Notes: generated by a model not told the origin, from the letters alone. DNA of 64,000 nucleotides from Coriobacteriia bacterium (GCA_030652345.1 JAUSAU010000085.1:8072-72071), one strand, 5' to 3'; shown: positions 16,407 to 25,532, counted from the first letter of the stretch. Program-made: numbers and translations.

Positions 16407-17309
16407 TCAGAGCGCTGCGGCGATCCGGGACGCCTCGCGGACGTTGGACCACACCAGCTGCTTGTTCGCTTCCTCGGTCGCGCCGCCCGACAGTGCGTGG
16501 AGCCGTGCGAGAAGGAACGGCGTGACCGCCTTGCCGTGCACACCGCCGGCACGCGCCTCGGCGAGAGCCGTGTCTGTCCACTCCGCCAGGAGCGCGTTCG
16601 CGAGTTCGTGCTCCGCTGCGATCGGGTTGGCCACGATGACGCCGCCGGCGATGCGCAACTCCCGGCGTACCCGGAGGATGTCGGCGACGTCCTCCGGGCT
16701 CTCACACCGCACATCGACCGGAAGGCCGCTCGTGCGCGAGTAGAACGCGGGGAACTCGTCCGTGCGCAACCCGATGACGGGCACGCCATGGGTCTCGAGC
16801 ACTTCCAGCGTGAGCGGCAGGTCGAGGATCGACTTCGCGCCGGCACATACGACCGCCACGTCCGTCCTGGCGAGCTCGAGCAGGTCCGCGGACACGTCGA
16901 AGCTTTCCTGGGCACCGCGGTGGGCGCCGCCGATCCCGCCCGTGGCGAAGACCCGGATCCCGGCCATCGCGGCGATCGCCATCGTGCCCGCGACCGTCGT
17001 CGCGCCGTCGATCCCGCGGGCCACAAGGATGCCGAGATCCCTCCGGGAGGCCTTCGCGATGCCCCGGGTGGTGGCGAGACGCTCCAACTGGTCCCGACTC
17101 AGCCCGACACACAGGCGGCCGTCGAGTACGGCGATCGTGGCGGGGATCGCACCCTCCTCGCGCGCACAGCGCTCGGACTCGAGCGCGCACTCGAGGTTCG
17201 CCGGATACGGGAATCCGTGGCTGATGATCGTGGATTCGAGTGCGACGACGGGCTCACCGTGACGCACGGCATCCCGCACTTCCGGCGAGACTGACAGGTA
17301 GTCGTTCAT
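16407..17309 (-). CDS. psuG: pseudouridine-5'-phosphate glycosidase
   Basis: The 300-residue sequence is typical of PsuG: VVALESTIISHGFPYP with the conserved glutamate and histidine, GIAKASRRDLG with the catalytic lysine, then GTMAIAAMAGIRVFATGGIGG and the VCAGAKSILDLP segment. It splits pseudouridine 5'-phosphate into uracil and ribose 5-phosphate. The ATG follows directly after the stop of the kinase gene that makes its substrate, so the two form a complete pseudouridine-degradation operon. Confidence 0.95.
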   Translation of the reverse strand: MNDYLSVSPEVRDAVRHGEPVVALESTIISHGFPYPANLECALESERCAREEGAIPATIAVLDGRLCVGLSRDQLERLATTRGIAKASRRDLGILVARGIDGATTVAGTMAIAAMAGIRVFATGGIGGAHRGAQESFDVSADLLELARTDVAVVCAGAKSILDLPLTLEVLETHGVPVIGLRTDEFPAFYSRTSGLPVDVRCESPEDVADILRVRRELRIAGGVIVANPIAAEHELANALLAEWTDTALAEARAGGVHGKAVTPFLLARLHALSGGATEEANKQLVWSNVREASRIAAAL

Positions 17310-18266
17310 CTAGAGCTCCATCCTGAGGCGTTCCCGTACTGATTCCCGGGTGATGGGCGCGCGGTCATCGCCGCCCTCGAGCACGAGCGCCGCTATCGCC
17401 GAACCGATCCGTGCACCGGTGGCCGTGCCCGCACCCGCGAGTAACGCATAGGCGACTCCGGCGGCGAAGGCGTCTCCGGCTCCGTTCGCGCTCGCGACCC
17501 GGACATCCGGCGCCGGTAGTCGGCCCGAACTCATGGCATCCGCCCATGCGACACCCTCAGCGCCGCACGTGACGAAGGCGGATGCCGCTCCGAGCGCGAC
17601 CAGTTCCCGCGCCGCCGAGTCCGCGTCGGTGTATCCCCTCACCTCGCGACCGAGGAGCACGCCGGCCTCGAGTGTGTTCGGCGTGATCGCGGTGCTGCGC
17701 GAGAGGATCCCGAGCAGCCGAGACGCCTTGGTGGTCGAGACAGGCTCGACGAGCAGGGGGGCGCGACGGGCTTCAGCAAGCCACTCCAATGAGTCGACCG
17801 GCAGGTTGGCGTCAGCGATCACCATGTCCGCGCCCGCTATCAACTCGGCGCATTCGCGGGAGCCGAGAAGATCCGGCGTCAGCGCGTCGAGCACGCGCAT
17901 GTCGCTCACAGCGACGCTCATGTCGTGCGTCTCGTCGAGGATCGCGACGTAGCGAGCGCCCGGCAGGTCGGCAACCGTGATCGATCGATGGGTCCGGATG
18001 CCCGTCTGCGCACACGCCGCTGCGAGGGAACGGGCCGCATCGTCGTCGCCGAACGCGGTGATGAGGTGCGTCTCGGCGCCGAGCCCTGCGAGGACCTCGG
18101 CTATGTTGCGCCCCACGCCGCCCGATCGAGTCCGCACGGTGCCGGGGTTGGAGTCCCTGGCTCGTAGTGGTCCCGTCGACATCGCGATGACATCGGTGTT
18201 GGCGCCGCCGACGACCACGACGCGGGCGCCGTCGGGCAGGTCGGGCATGAGTTCGAGCGGCTCCAT
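17310..18266 (-). CDS. psuK: pseudouridine kinase (PfkB family)
   Basis: This PfkB-family sugar/nucleoside kinase shows the N-terminal VVVGGANTD, the GGVGRNIAEVLAGLG substrate loop and the C-terminal catalytic ANGAGDAFAAG motif with the base aspartate. The direct linkage to psuG identifies pseudouridine as the substrate. The ATG at 18266 was chosen because AGGAGGAACC precedes it; upstream in-frame codons lack such a site. Length is 318 residues. Confidence 0.92.
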   Translation of the reverse strand: MEPLELMPDLPDGARVVVVGGANTDVIAMSTGPLRARDSNPGTVRTRSGGVGRNIAEVLAGLGAETHLITAFGDDDAARSLAAACAQTGIRTHRSITVADLPGARYVAILDETHDMSVAVSDMRVLDALTPDLLGSRECAELIAGADMVIADANLPVDSLEWLAEARRAPLLVEPVSTTKASRLLGILSRSTAITPNTLEAGVLLGREVRGYTDADSAARELVALGAASAFVTCGAEGVAWADAMSSGRLPAPDVRVASANGAGDAFAAGVAYALLAGAGTATGARIGSAIAALVLEGGDDRAPITRESVRERLRMEL

Positions 18267-18302
18267 GGTTCCTCCTCTCCCGATTGTCCCACGCCGCGCG
18301 AC

Positions 18303-18443
18303 GTGACCGAACCCCCGCTGCCGCAACTCGACGAGCATGCTTCGATCGCCGAGGTCGCAGGGGTGATCCGCGACGCCGGCGTCGTCCTCATCCTACGGGA
18401 GTCGTTCCCCATCGGACTGCTGACGCCGGGCGACCTGCGGTAG
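18303..18443 (+). CDS. 46-residue half-CBS-domain-like small protein or remnant
   Basis: A GTG-started frame encodes 46 residues. The central part (ASIAEVAGVIRDAGVVLILRE followed by PIGLLTPGDLR) resembles one CBS motif cut short. There is no ribosome-binding site, so it may be a decayed remnant of a CBS-domain protein. It sits in the gap between the divergent psuK gene and the radical SAM gene. Confidence 0.3.
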   Translation: MTEPPLPQLDEHASIAEVAGVIRDAGVVLILRESFPIGLLTPGDLR

Positions 18444-18461
18444 GCGACCGCCGGGCCGCGC

Positions 18462-18490
18462 GTGACACGTGGGCACGCCCGTTGCATACT
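18462..18490 (+). promoter_or_regulatory. promoter of the radical SAM gene
   Basis: GTGACA (18462-18467), 17 bases, then CATACT (18485-18490) match a housekeeping promoter in five and four positions. It lies 70 bases before the start codon at 18561. Confidence 0.45.
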
Positions 18491-18560
18491 GTCGGGTGCA
18501 CGCGTTCACAAGGTCACAAGCGCCGCCGGGAGACCGCGCGGCGCCGTCGCAGGAGTGCCC

Positions 18561-19757
18561 ATGGCGCACGTCCGTTCCCTCTTCTTCAAAGGCCCGCTCG
18601 CCGACGTCGAGAACAAAGCGATCACCGCCTTCAAGCTCGGCCGGCCGAGCGACGTCATCTGGAACATCACGAACCGCTGCAACCTGCTGTGCGACCACTG
18701 CTACATGGCCGCCGACGGTCACAGCCGGCCCGACGAACTGACCGACGAGGAGACCATCGCGCTCGTCCATCAGATGGGTGAGCGCGGGCTGCCCGCGCTC
18801 TTCCTCTCCGGCGGCGAGCCGATGATGCGCAAGAACTTCTGGGAGATCCTCGAGCTCGCGCGCTCCTACGGCATCCGCGTCACCGTCTCGACCAACTGCA
18901 CGCTGATCGACCGCGACGCGGCCAAGCGCCTGAAGGCCGACGGCATCGACTGGATCGCCACCTCGCTCTACGGTCCCGACGACTTCCACGACGAGATGGT
19001 CCGCGTTCCCGGGACGCGCGCCCGCGTCATCGAAGCGATCAGGATCCTGCGCGAAGAGGGCGTCGGTGTCGCGATCAAGACGGCGATCAGCCAGGACACC
19101 TGGCCCCACATCTACGATCTCATCGCCGAAGCACGCGCGCTGGACTGCGGCCTCATCTACTTCTGCGACCTGATCACCGCCGGTCGCAGCGAGGGTGAGG
19201 ACGACGGTCGCATCACCGCCGAACAGTGGCGCGAGCTCGCGGAGTTCATCATCGAGGACCTGCTGAAGCCCGAGAAGGGGCTCGAGTGGGACATCGGCGC
19301 GATGCCGTCGTTCATCCCCTACGTCGCGGAGCGCATGGTCGAGCGCGGCGTGGACGTGAGCAACGGGCTCGAGCGCCTCAAGGTCATCAGCGCGTGCCCG
19401 GTCGGCAAGGGCCACATGAACATCAACTCCGAGGGCGGCATCATGCCCTGTCAGTTCGCACAGGACTGGACGATCGGCTCGGTGCGCGAGATGACGCTGC
19501 AGGACGCGGTCTCCGCGCTCTACGAGTTGGACAAGCAGGAAGCGAAGGGCGTCTGCTCGCCCGAGGCGTGTGAGTACTCGCGCATCTGCCGCGGCTGCAG
19601 GGCGAAGGCATGGCAGCGCACCGGCGACCCCATGGCGGAGGACGTGACGTGCCTCCTGCGCGCTGACGGCGACCGCAGCGCGCTCCTGGCTCAGATCGAC
19701 GCGGCGCCGGACTTCGCGCGCTCGGCCCCGTGCTCACCCCCGGGGGCGTGCGGCTAG
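18561..19757 (+). CDS. radical SAM/SPASM protein
   Basis: The 398-residue enzyme has the cluster motif CNLLCDHC (C-x3-C-x2-C) at about residue 37, the GGEP motif (FLSGGEPMMRKNFW), and a C-terminal SPASM region with ACPVGKG, MPCQF, and CSPEACEYSRICRGC, enough cysteines for one or two further Fe-S clusters. This layout is shared by haem-pathway enzymes (AhbC/AhbD/NirJ) and peptide-modifying enzymes. With no substrate gene nearby the reaction is open. AGGAG ten bases upstream supports the start. The extra tail CSPPGACG is unusual. Confidence 0.85.
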   Translation: MAHVRSLFFKGPLADVENKAITAFKLGRPSDVIWNITNRCNLLCDHCYMAADGHSRPDELTDEETIALVHQMGERGLPALFLSGGEPMMRKNFWEILELARSYGIRVTVSTNCTLIDRDAAKRLKADGIDWIATSLYGPDDFHDEMVRVPGTRARVIEAIRILREEGVGVAIKTAISQDTWPHIYDLIAEARALDCGLIYFCDLITAGRSEGEDDGRITAEQWRELAEFIIEDLLKPEKGLEWDIGAMPSFIPYVAERMVERGVDVSNGLERLKVISACPVGKGHMNINSEGGIMPCQFAQDWTIGSVREMTLQDAVSALYELDKQEAKGVCSPEACEYSRICRGCRAKAWQRTGDPMAEDVTCLLRADGDRSALLAQIDAAPDFARSAPCSPPGACG

Positions 19758-21988
19758 AGCGTCACCGACCGGGAACCGTTGCCGATCCGCTCCGGGTCGA
19801 GCGCCTCGGGGGGCACCTGCCCGGCGTCCACCATCTCCATGAACGCATGCACGACGAGCATGTCGAACTGGCGGCCGGCCTCGCGACGCAACTCATCGAG
19901 AGCGAACTCGAACGGCAGTCCCGGACGGTACGGGCGATCGCTCACCATCGCGTCGAACGCGTCGCAGACGGAGAGGATCCGCGCCTCGAGCGGGATCTCC
20001 TCGCCGGCGATCCCGCGGGGGTACCCCTGACCGTCCCAATGCTCGTGGTGTGCTGAGACCCACGGCAGTATCTCGTGGAAGATCGTCGCCGACAGGATCC
20101 GCTCCCCGAGCTCGGGGTGCTCCTGGATGAGCAGACGCTCTTCGGGCGTCAACGCCGTCGACTTGCGCAGCAGCGCGTCGGGCACACCGATCTTGCCCAC
20201 GTCGTGCAGCAGGCCGGCGATCCCGATGAGGCGGACATGGTTCTCGGCGAGCCCCAGGCGACGCGCGATGACGGTCGCCAACGCCGAGACGTGGCGTGAG
20301 TGGAACTGCGTGTAGGAGTCTCGTGCGTCGACCGCCGCGGCCAGCGCTTCGACGGTGTTCATGTACGACTGCTCCTCGGCCATACGGATCCGCTGATCGG
20401 GACTCAGGGCCTCGACGACCGAGTCGTCGTACACGACGATGGCGCCGCGGTCCTTCGACTGCGCCCAGTAGAGTGCACCGTCGGCCTTGCGGAGCAGATC
20501 GGCCTTTCCCGCCGCGTGTTGCGGGAACGAGGCGACGCCCACCGAGACGGAGCCGATGCACCCGTCGATGTCGCGATCGCTCCCGATCTCGTTGAGGGCG
20601 GCCGCGATGCGCAGCGACGCCTCGTGGGACTGCGTCAGCGGCATGATGATGCCGAACTCGTCGCTCCCAAGGCGGCACAACGTGTCGGCCGGGCGCTCGA
20701 TCCTGCGCAGGAGCGCCGACACCGAGCGGAGGCACTGGTCGCCGTGGGAGTGGCCGTGCTCTTCGTTCACCGCGGCGAAGTCGTCGATGTCGAGCAGGAC
20801 GAGCGAGAGCGCCTCGCCGGAGCGGCGGGCACGATCCACTTCGACCCCGAGTCGCTCGTGGAAGTAGCGATGGTTGTAGGCACCTGTCAGCGCGTCGATG
20901 ACCGAATGGTTCATGAGCGCGCCGTACTCCGCCGTCAGCAGGACGCTTCGCACCAAGACGAGCACCATCAGGATGATCGCCGCGCCCGTCAGGACCCAGA
21001 ACGGCCCATCCCCCATCGTGCCGTAGCGCGCCTGGAACAGAGCGAACGGCGCGATGCCGAGCAGCAACAGCGGCATCGCCAGGTCGTACCAGCGGAGTAC
21101 ACGGCGGCGGCCCTGCGTGAGCGCCGGCAACGCGGTGAGCTCGGCGGGAAGACGCAGGCGCTGGAGGGCGGCGGTGGCGAAGACGAAGTAGGCGGACAGC
21201 CAGAGGAGATCGATCAGCGACCCGGACATCGTCCCGAGACGATAGACCCCCGCGACCTCGGCCGGATGCGACACCAGGTCGGCCACGCTGACGATGAGAA
21301 GCGCCAGGGCGACCTTCGACTCCCAGCGTCGCCAGACGCCGACGCCGGACTCGAGCAGGATCCCGGTGAGCGCGATGACGATGAACAGGTTCAGGACCGC
21401 GAAGCCGGCGTTGATCAACGCATCGCCCGCGCCGAGGCGAAAGCCCCCCTCATACGCCGGAGCCACGAACGCGACGAACACGATCGCCGTTCCCAGGACC
21501 ATCGCGATGGACAACTCCACGAGGATCCGCGCCCGGCTGAGCCCCGGTACATCCACGAGGGCGGTCCTGACGATGAGCACGACGTATCCGAGCAGCGGCA
21601 TGTACCCGACGGCGAAAGCCAGTCCCGAAAACGAGGCCAGGGTCGGTCCTGCTGTGTCGACGAACGTCTGATGCAGGGTCCACGCGACGTCGCCCAGCAC
21701 GAAGCTGCCGACCGCGAGCGTGAGAAGGAACCAGGCGCGTCGCTCGGCCCCCTCGGCACGGCGGATCACCGGAACGCACAGCGCGACCGGGACGACGCTG
21801 GCGAGCGTGTACAGAAGCGCCAAGGGCCAGGGACCGGAGCCGGTGCTCGCGAGTGCGCGTGTCAGCCCGAGGTACGCAAGTGCGAAGACGGCGAAGGCAA
21901 TGAGGGGTGCGGCCCGATGATATCGGGCCCACCGCAACGGTTCGATATCCTGCTGACCGTTCTCCACCACACCGCCATTCCTATCCAT
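19754..21988 (-). CDS. membrane c-di-GMP protein with degenerate GGDEF and intact HD-GYP domains
   Basis: About ten membrane helices (roughly 25-355) form a sensor. A GGDEF-type domain (about 370-530) follows, but its signature reads LGSDEFG instead of GGDEF, so cyclase activity is doubtful. The HD-GYP phosphodiesterase domain (about 545-730) keeps LLHDVGKIG and HHEHWDGQGYPRG, the full metal-binding and GYP motif, so c-di-GMP breakdown is likely. It is probably one partner in setting the c-di-GMP level sensed by the riboswitch at 7564-7637. Its stop overlaps that of the convergent radical SAM gene. Confidence 0.92.
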   Translation of the reverse strand: MDRNGGVVENGQQDIEPLRWARYHRAAPLIAFAVFALAYLGLTRALASTGSGPWPLALLYTLASVVPVALCVPVIRRAEGAERRAWFLLTLAVGSFVLGDVAWTLHQTFVDTAGPTLASFSGLAFAVGYMPLLGYVVLIVRTALVDVPGLSRARILVELSIAMVLGTAIVFVAFVAPAYEGGFRLGAGDALINAGFAVLNLFIVIALTGILLESGVGVWRRWESKVALALLIVSVADLVSHPAEVAGVYRLGTMSGSLIDLLWLSAYFVFATAALQRLRLPAELTALPALTQGRRRVLRWYDLAMPLLLLGIAPFALFQARYGTMGDGPFWVLTGAAIILMVLVLVRSVLLTAEYGALMNHSVIDALTGAYNHRYFHERLGVEVDRARRSGEALSLVLLDIDDFAAVNEEHGHSHGDQCLRSVSALLRRIERPADTLCRLGSDEFGIIMPLTQSHEASLRIAAALNEIGSDRDIDGCIGSVSVGVASFPQHAAGKADLLRKADGALYWAQSKDRGAIVVYDDSVVEALSPDQRIRMAEEQSYMNTVEALAAAVDARDSYTQFHSRHVSALATVIARRLGLAENHVRLIGIAGLLHDVGKIGVPDALLRKSTALTPEERLLIQEHPELGERILSATIFHEILPWVSAHHEHWDGQGYPRGIAGEEIPLEARILSVCDAFDAMVSDRPYRPGLPFEFALDELRREAGRQFDMLVVHAFMEMVDAGQVPPEALDPERIGNGSRSVTL

Positions 21989-22136
21989 GCGAGGGCATGC
22001 CCCTGTCGCGCATCATGAGACGTATGCGAAACACGTGCCGCCACACCCGCAGCGTCGGACCCTGAAGGGCTATTAGCGCCGGACGGGCGCGCAGTCCGCT
22101 CGACGGTGACCTCACTCACGCCCGAAGCACGCAGAA

Positions 22137-22164
22137 GGGCCCGCTCCGTCGCCGGAGCGGGCCC
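22137..22164 (-). terminator. hairpin terminator
   Basis: A perfect 12-bp stem (GGGCCCGCTCCG and its complement) with the 4-base loop TCGC. It follows, on the minus strand, the membrane-protein gene and the small leader-like frame. The T-tract is poor. Confidence 0.65.
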
Positions 22165-22247
22165 CCCGCATCGCTGCTAGGACAGCGACGTTCGTCCGTT
22201 TGAGGTCGGCGCGTGATGGCGGGAAGAATCCCACGAGCGCCGCCGTC

Positions 22248-22313
22248 TCAGGAGGTACGGACCTCCACGATCATGGTGGACCGGACCAGCGCAGCGATGT
22301 GATTACTTCGCAC
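22248..22313 (-). CDS. 21-codon leader-like frame after an extended Shine-Dalgarno sequence
   Basis: A GTG at 22313 opens a 21-codon frame ending in TGA (VRSNHIAALV then RSTMIVEVRTS). It is preceded ten bases upstream by AAGGAGGTGATCCAGC (22330-22315), which is complementary to the last 16 bases of 16S rRNA. The frame ends inside a GGAGGT-CCGT-ACCTCC hairpin whose ACCTCC arm could also pair with the upstream Shine-Dalgarno. It could be a small protein, a leader peptide or a chance frame. Confidence 0.35.
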   Translation of the reverse strand: MRSNHIAALVRSTMIVEVRTS

Positions 22314-22397
22314 TGCTGGATCACCTCCTTCTTCGACGGCGGGAGCCGGATCGCGCCCTCGGGTAGCCCCGTGCGCATCCACCAGCAAGGGGCTTGC

Positions 22398-22850
22398 CTA
22401 CTCGCCGCCGCGCGAGAGTATGTGCGCATCTTTGTTGAGGAATCGACGCAGGTAGACGAACGAGCCGAGCAACAGTCCCCCACCGATGGCCTCGTACACC
22501 ACCGCGAGCACGACACGCGGGATCGGAGAGAGCCGAAGAACGACACCCAGCGCCATCATGAACACCATGATCAGGTAGCTGCGCCAGTTCTGGAACGCCG
22601 GAGCCCATGCGTGATCCGGACCGGCTTCGATCCGTCGGATGTTCGCCCTCACGACCCCCATGAACATGAACCGGCCTGCGAAGAGGGCCGCGACGGCGCC
22701 CAGGTGTGCGAGAGCGAGTTCCTCGATGACGGGAGCCTGCAGCAGCCAGACCGTCGTCCAACCGATCAGGATCGCCCCCGCGATGGCCCAGAACACCGCG
22801 GCGATGGCGTAGAGCCAGCGTCGGCCCACTTGCGGCCACAGTCGGTTCAT
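22398..22850 (-). CDS. small four-helix membrane protein
   Basis: The 150-residue protein contains about four hydrophobic helices (roughly 12-38, 46-68, 90-108, 113-135) and short polar ends. No motif identifies a function. It is transcribed away from the SulP gene, whose start lies about 150 bases to the right. Confidence 0.65.
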   Translation of the reverse strand: MNRLWPQVGRRWLYAIAAVFWAIAGAILIGWTTVWLLQAPVIEELALAHLGAVAALFAGRFMFMGVVRANIRRIEAGPDHAWAPAFQNWRSYLIMVFMMALGVVLRLSPIPRVVLAVVYEAIGGGLLLGSFVYLRRFLNKDAHILSRGGE

Positions 22851-22996
22851 CGCTCACCGCTCACCGGGATCGAGGGCGGCCGTCCGGGATGCGGCCTCCG
22901 CGAGAGGATACCCGACCCGATGCGAGAGCGGTTCGCGCCGCACCGAAACGTGCTAGGTTCTGTCGTGCACACGCAACCACACACGGACCTTGGAAC

Positions 22997-24637
22997 ATGG
23001 CAGCGATCATCGAGGCATGGCGCGCCGGTCTGCTCGGGCGCGACCACTGGATGCGGAACCTCGGCGCCGGCGTCGTCGTCGGTGTCGTAGCCATGCCGCT
23101 CGCCATGGCGTTCGCGATCGCATCGGGCGCCACGCCCCAGAGCGGCCTGTACACCGCGCTGGTGGCGGGACTCGCGGTCACGCTCTTCGGGGGCAGTCGC
23201 GTCCAGATCGCCGGTCCGACGGGCGCGTTCGTGGTCCTGCTCGCCGGCATCACCGCCAAGTACGGCATCCAGGGTCTTCAGATCGTCACCTTGATGGCCG
23301 GCGCGATGCTGCTCGCGTTCGGCCTCGCGCGGCTCGGCGGCGTGATCCGCTTCATCCCCGAGTCGGTCATCATCGGCTTCACGACCGGTATCGCCATCGT
23401 GATCTGGGTCGGACAGTGGCAGGCGTTCTTCGGCCTGCCCCCCGTCTCGGGCGAGACCCTTCCCGAGAAGATCGGCGGCCTCATAGGCGCCCTGCCGCAG
23501 CTGCATCCCGCGACGACGCTCATGGGTCTCGCCTGTCTGGTCGTGCTCGTCGCGTGGCCGCGCATCCCGCGGCTCGGCGCGGTCCCCTCTCCGCTCGTCG
23601 CACTCGTCGGAGCGACCGTGGCCCAGACCGTTCTGCGCCTTCCCGGCGTGGCGACCATCGGGACCGCGTTCGGCGGCGTCCCCCTCGGACTCCCGCCGCT
23701 GACACTCCCGCACGCTGACTGGGCGCTGATCGTCGCACTCATGCAGCCCGCGTTCGCCGTCGCCCTGCTCGGCGCGATCGAGTCGCTCCTGTCCGCGACC
23801 GTCGCCGACGGCATGGCGGGAACACGACACGATTCCAATCAGGAGCTCGTGGGGCAGGGAATCGCCAACATCGCTGCGGGGTTGCTCGGAGGATTCGCTG
23901 CCACGGGCGCGCTCGCACGTACGGCCACGAACGTGCGCCACGGCGGCGACAGCCCGATCGCAGGCCTCGCCCACGCCGCGACGCTGCTCGTCATGCTGGT
24001 CGCCCTCGCTCCCCTCGCCTTCAACGTGCCGCTGGCCGCTCTCGCCGCGATCCTGTTCGTCGTCGCGTTCAACATGGCGGGGCTCGGGCACCTGATCAGA
24101 ACGGCCCGACGCGCCCCGCGCAGCGACGTGGCGGTCATGCTCGTCACACTCGCACTGACCGTGCTCACCGACCTGGTGCTCGCGGTCGAGGTCGGTGTGA
24201 TCCTCGCGATGCTGAACTTCCTGCGACGGATGGCGTCGGCGGTCGAGGTGCGCGAGATGGAGGGCCACGAAGTGGCGGGGAGCCTGCCGCACGACGGAGG
24301 TGCGCTGCCTGAGGGAGTGCTGCTCTACACCGTGGACGGCCCGTTCTTCTTCGGCGCAGTCGACCAGTTCGAACAGGCGCTGCTCCACACCCATACCGAG
24401 CCGGAGGCGCTGGTCATCTCGCTCGAGCGCGTGCCGTTCATCGACCTGACCGGCCTGCAGACACTCGGGGAGGTCGTCGGCACGCTCCGGCGTCGCGGGA
24501 TCTCGCTCGCGCTGTGCTGTGCGAACGCGGATGTCGCCGCCCGGCTCGAGCGCGCCGGCATCACCGAGGACCTGACGATCGCCCCGACTGTGACGCTCGC
24601 CGAAGCCGTCGCGAGCGTGAGCCCCGCGGAAGGCTAG
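22997..24637 (+). CDS. SulP family anion transporter with STAS domain
   Basis: The 546-residue protein opens with the SulP signature region (AGVVVGVVAMPLAMAFAIASGATPQSGLYTALVAG) and continues with about ten to twelve helices. A cytoplasmic STAS domain at about 430-546 includes the EALVISLERVPFIDLTGLQTL strand-helix. Family members carry sulfate, bicarbonate or other anions; the substrate here is not decided by context. The start follows a divergent intergenic region. The 3' end overlaps the convergent PhzF gene by four bases. Confidence 0.92.
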   Translation: MAAIIEAWRAGLLGRDHWMRNLGAGVVVGVVAMPLAMAFAIASGATPQSGLYTALVAGLAVTLFGGSRVQIAGPTGAFVVLLAGITAKYGIQGLQIVTLMAGAMLLAFGLARLGGVIRFIPESVIIGFTTGIAIVIWVGQWQAFFGLPPVSGETLPEKIGGLIGALPQLHPATTLMGLACLVVLVAWPRIPRLGAVPSPLVALVGATVAQTVLRLPGVATIGTAFGGVPLGLPPLTLPHADWALIVALMQPAFAVALLGAIESLLSATVADGMAGTRHDSNQELVGQGIANIAAGLLGGFAATGALARTATNVRHGGDSPIAGLAHAATLLVMLVALAPLAFNVPLAALAAILFVVAFNMAGLGHLIRTARRAPRSDVAVMLVTLALTVLTDLVLAVEVGVILAMLNFLRRMASAVEVREMEGHEVAGSLPHDGGALPEGVLLYTVDGPFFFGAVDQFEQALLHTHTEPEALVISLERVPFIDLTGLQTLGEVVGTLRRRGISLALCCANADVAARLERAGITEDLTIAPTVTLAEAVASVSPAEG

Positions 24638-25482
24638 AGCGCGAACTCGCCCTTGCCCACGATCACCGCGCAGCCGCTGACCTCGACCAGATCCACGCGG
24701 TCGGGACCGCCCTCGGCCCGCGCGCGCAATGTGGACGGACGCCCGATCTCCGCGCCCTGAGAGATCGTGATCTCCTCGCCCCACGCGATGACGCCGTGCC
24801 TGGCGAGGTGCACTGCGATGGGCCCGGCCGCCGAACCGCTCGCCGGATCCTCGGTGACACCGACCGTCGGCTCGAACATGCGCGTCTTCACACGCGTGCC
24901 CGTCGCGGCGAAGCAGCTCACCCCGAACTCGCCGAGGGCGGCCAGCGCGCCGGGGTCGGGCGCGAGCGACGCGACCTCGTCCTCCGTCTCGACCGCGACC
25001 AACACGTGACGCGCACCGTTGTAGTACGTCTCGACGGGCAGGACCGTGTGCGCGACACCGAGCACGCTCAGGAGCGGTCCCGGGTCCCGGTACGTCTCGA
25101 AGGCCGGCAGCGGCTGGACCATGCGACCTGAGATGATCTTCGCTCCCTCACGCTCGAGCATGACCGGGACGATGCCGTTGCCGGTCTCCAGCCGCACCTC
25201 GATCGCCTGCAGGGGCGCGCCGAGCACGAAGGCGGTCCCGAGGACGGGGTGCCCGGCGAAGGCAAGCTCGCTCGTGGAGGTGAAGATCCGGATCCTCGCG
25301 TGCCCGCCGGCCTCGGGAGCGAGCACGAATGCGCACTCCGAGAACCGGAACTCGCGCGCGAGCATCTGCATCTGGTCGTCGGTCAGCGCGCGAGCGTCCG
25401 TGAACACCGCCAGCTGGTTTCCCGCGAACGGCGTGTCGGTGAAGACATCGACGATAACGAACCGGATGTTGGACATCGTCAC
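24634..25482 (-). CDS. PhzF family isomerase-like protein
   Basis: The protein has the two-fold PhzF architecture with VDVFTDTPFAGNQLAVF at the N-terminus, the catalytic glutamate E49 in FSECAFV, and GHPVLGTAFVL. The second half has FEPTVGVTEDPASGSAAGPIA. No other phenazine gene is nearby, so phenazine synthesis is not implied; most PhzF-like proteins are isomerases of unknown substrate. The GTG at 25482 follows GGGAG; an ATG two codons later is also possible. Length is 282 residues. Confidence 0.9.
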   Translation of the reverse strand: MTMSNIRFVIVDVFTDTPFAGNQLAVFTDARALTDDQMQMLAREFRFSECAFVLAPEAGGHARIRIFTSTSELAFAGHPVLGTAFVLGAPLQAIEVRLETGNGIVPVMLEREGAKIISGRMVQPLPAFETYRDPGPLLSVLGVAHTVLPVETYYNGARHVLVAVETEDEVASLAPDPGALAALGEFGVSCFAATGTRVKTRMFEPTVGVTEDPASGSAAGPIAVHLARHGVIAWGEEITISQGAEIGRPSTLRARAEGGPDRVDLVEVSGCAVIVGKGEFAL

Positions 25483-25532
25483 GGCGCTCTCCCTTCGGGA
25501 TTCGAGAGTACCACCGCGACCTCAGTCACGCA

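Larger units (their letters stand above)
21989..22397. other. intergenic region with terminator and unusual Shine-Dalgarno/leader structure
   Basis: This 409-base region has no sizeable gene. It contains a terminator hairpin (22137-22164) and, on the minus strand, a maximal-length Shine-Dalgarno sequence before a 21-codon frame (22248-22332). The remainder shows nothing recognisable. Confidence 0.6.

Noticed and set aside
20300..22018. A 572-codon open frame on the plus strand opposite the HD-GYP gene
   Set aside because: It is antisense to a clear multidomain protein, is very rich in Arg/Glu/Gln with no recognisable domain, and arises from high-GC codon bias.
22315..22332. Possible 16S rRNA gene end (GCTGGATCACCTCCTT)
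   Set aside because: The bases before it do not match 16S rRNA; only 16 bases agree. It is kept only as an unusual Shine-Dalgarno on the other strand.
22847..24784. A 645-codon minus-strand frame opposite the SulP gene
   Set aside because: Low-complexity Arg/Glu/Asp/His composition and complete overlap with a confident transporter gene mark it as a shadow frame.
24634..25482. Phenazine biosynthesis cluster suggested by PhzF
   Set aside because: No other phenazine genes are near, and PhzF-like proteins are common outside such clusters.
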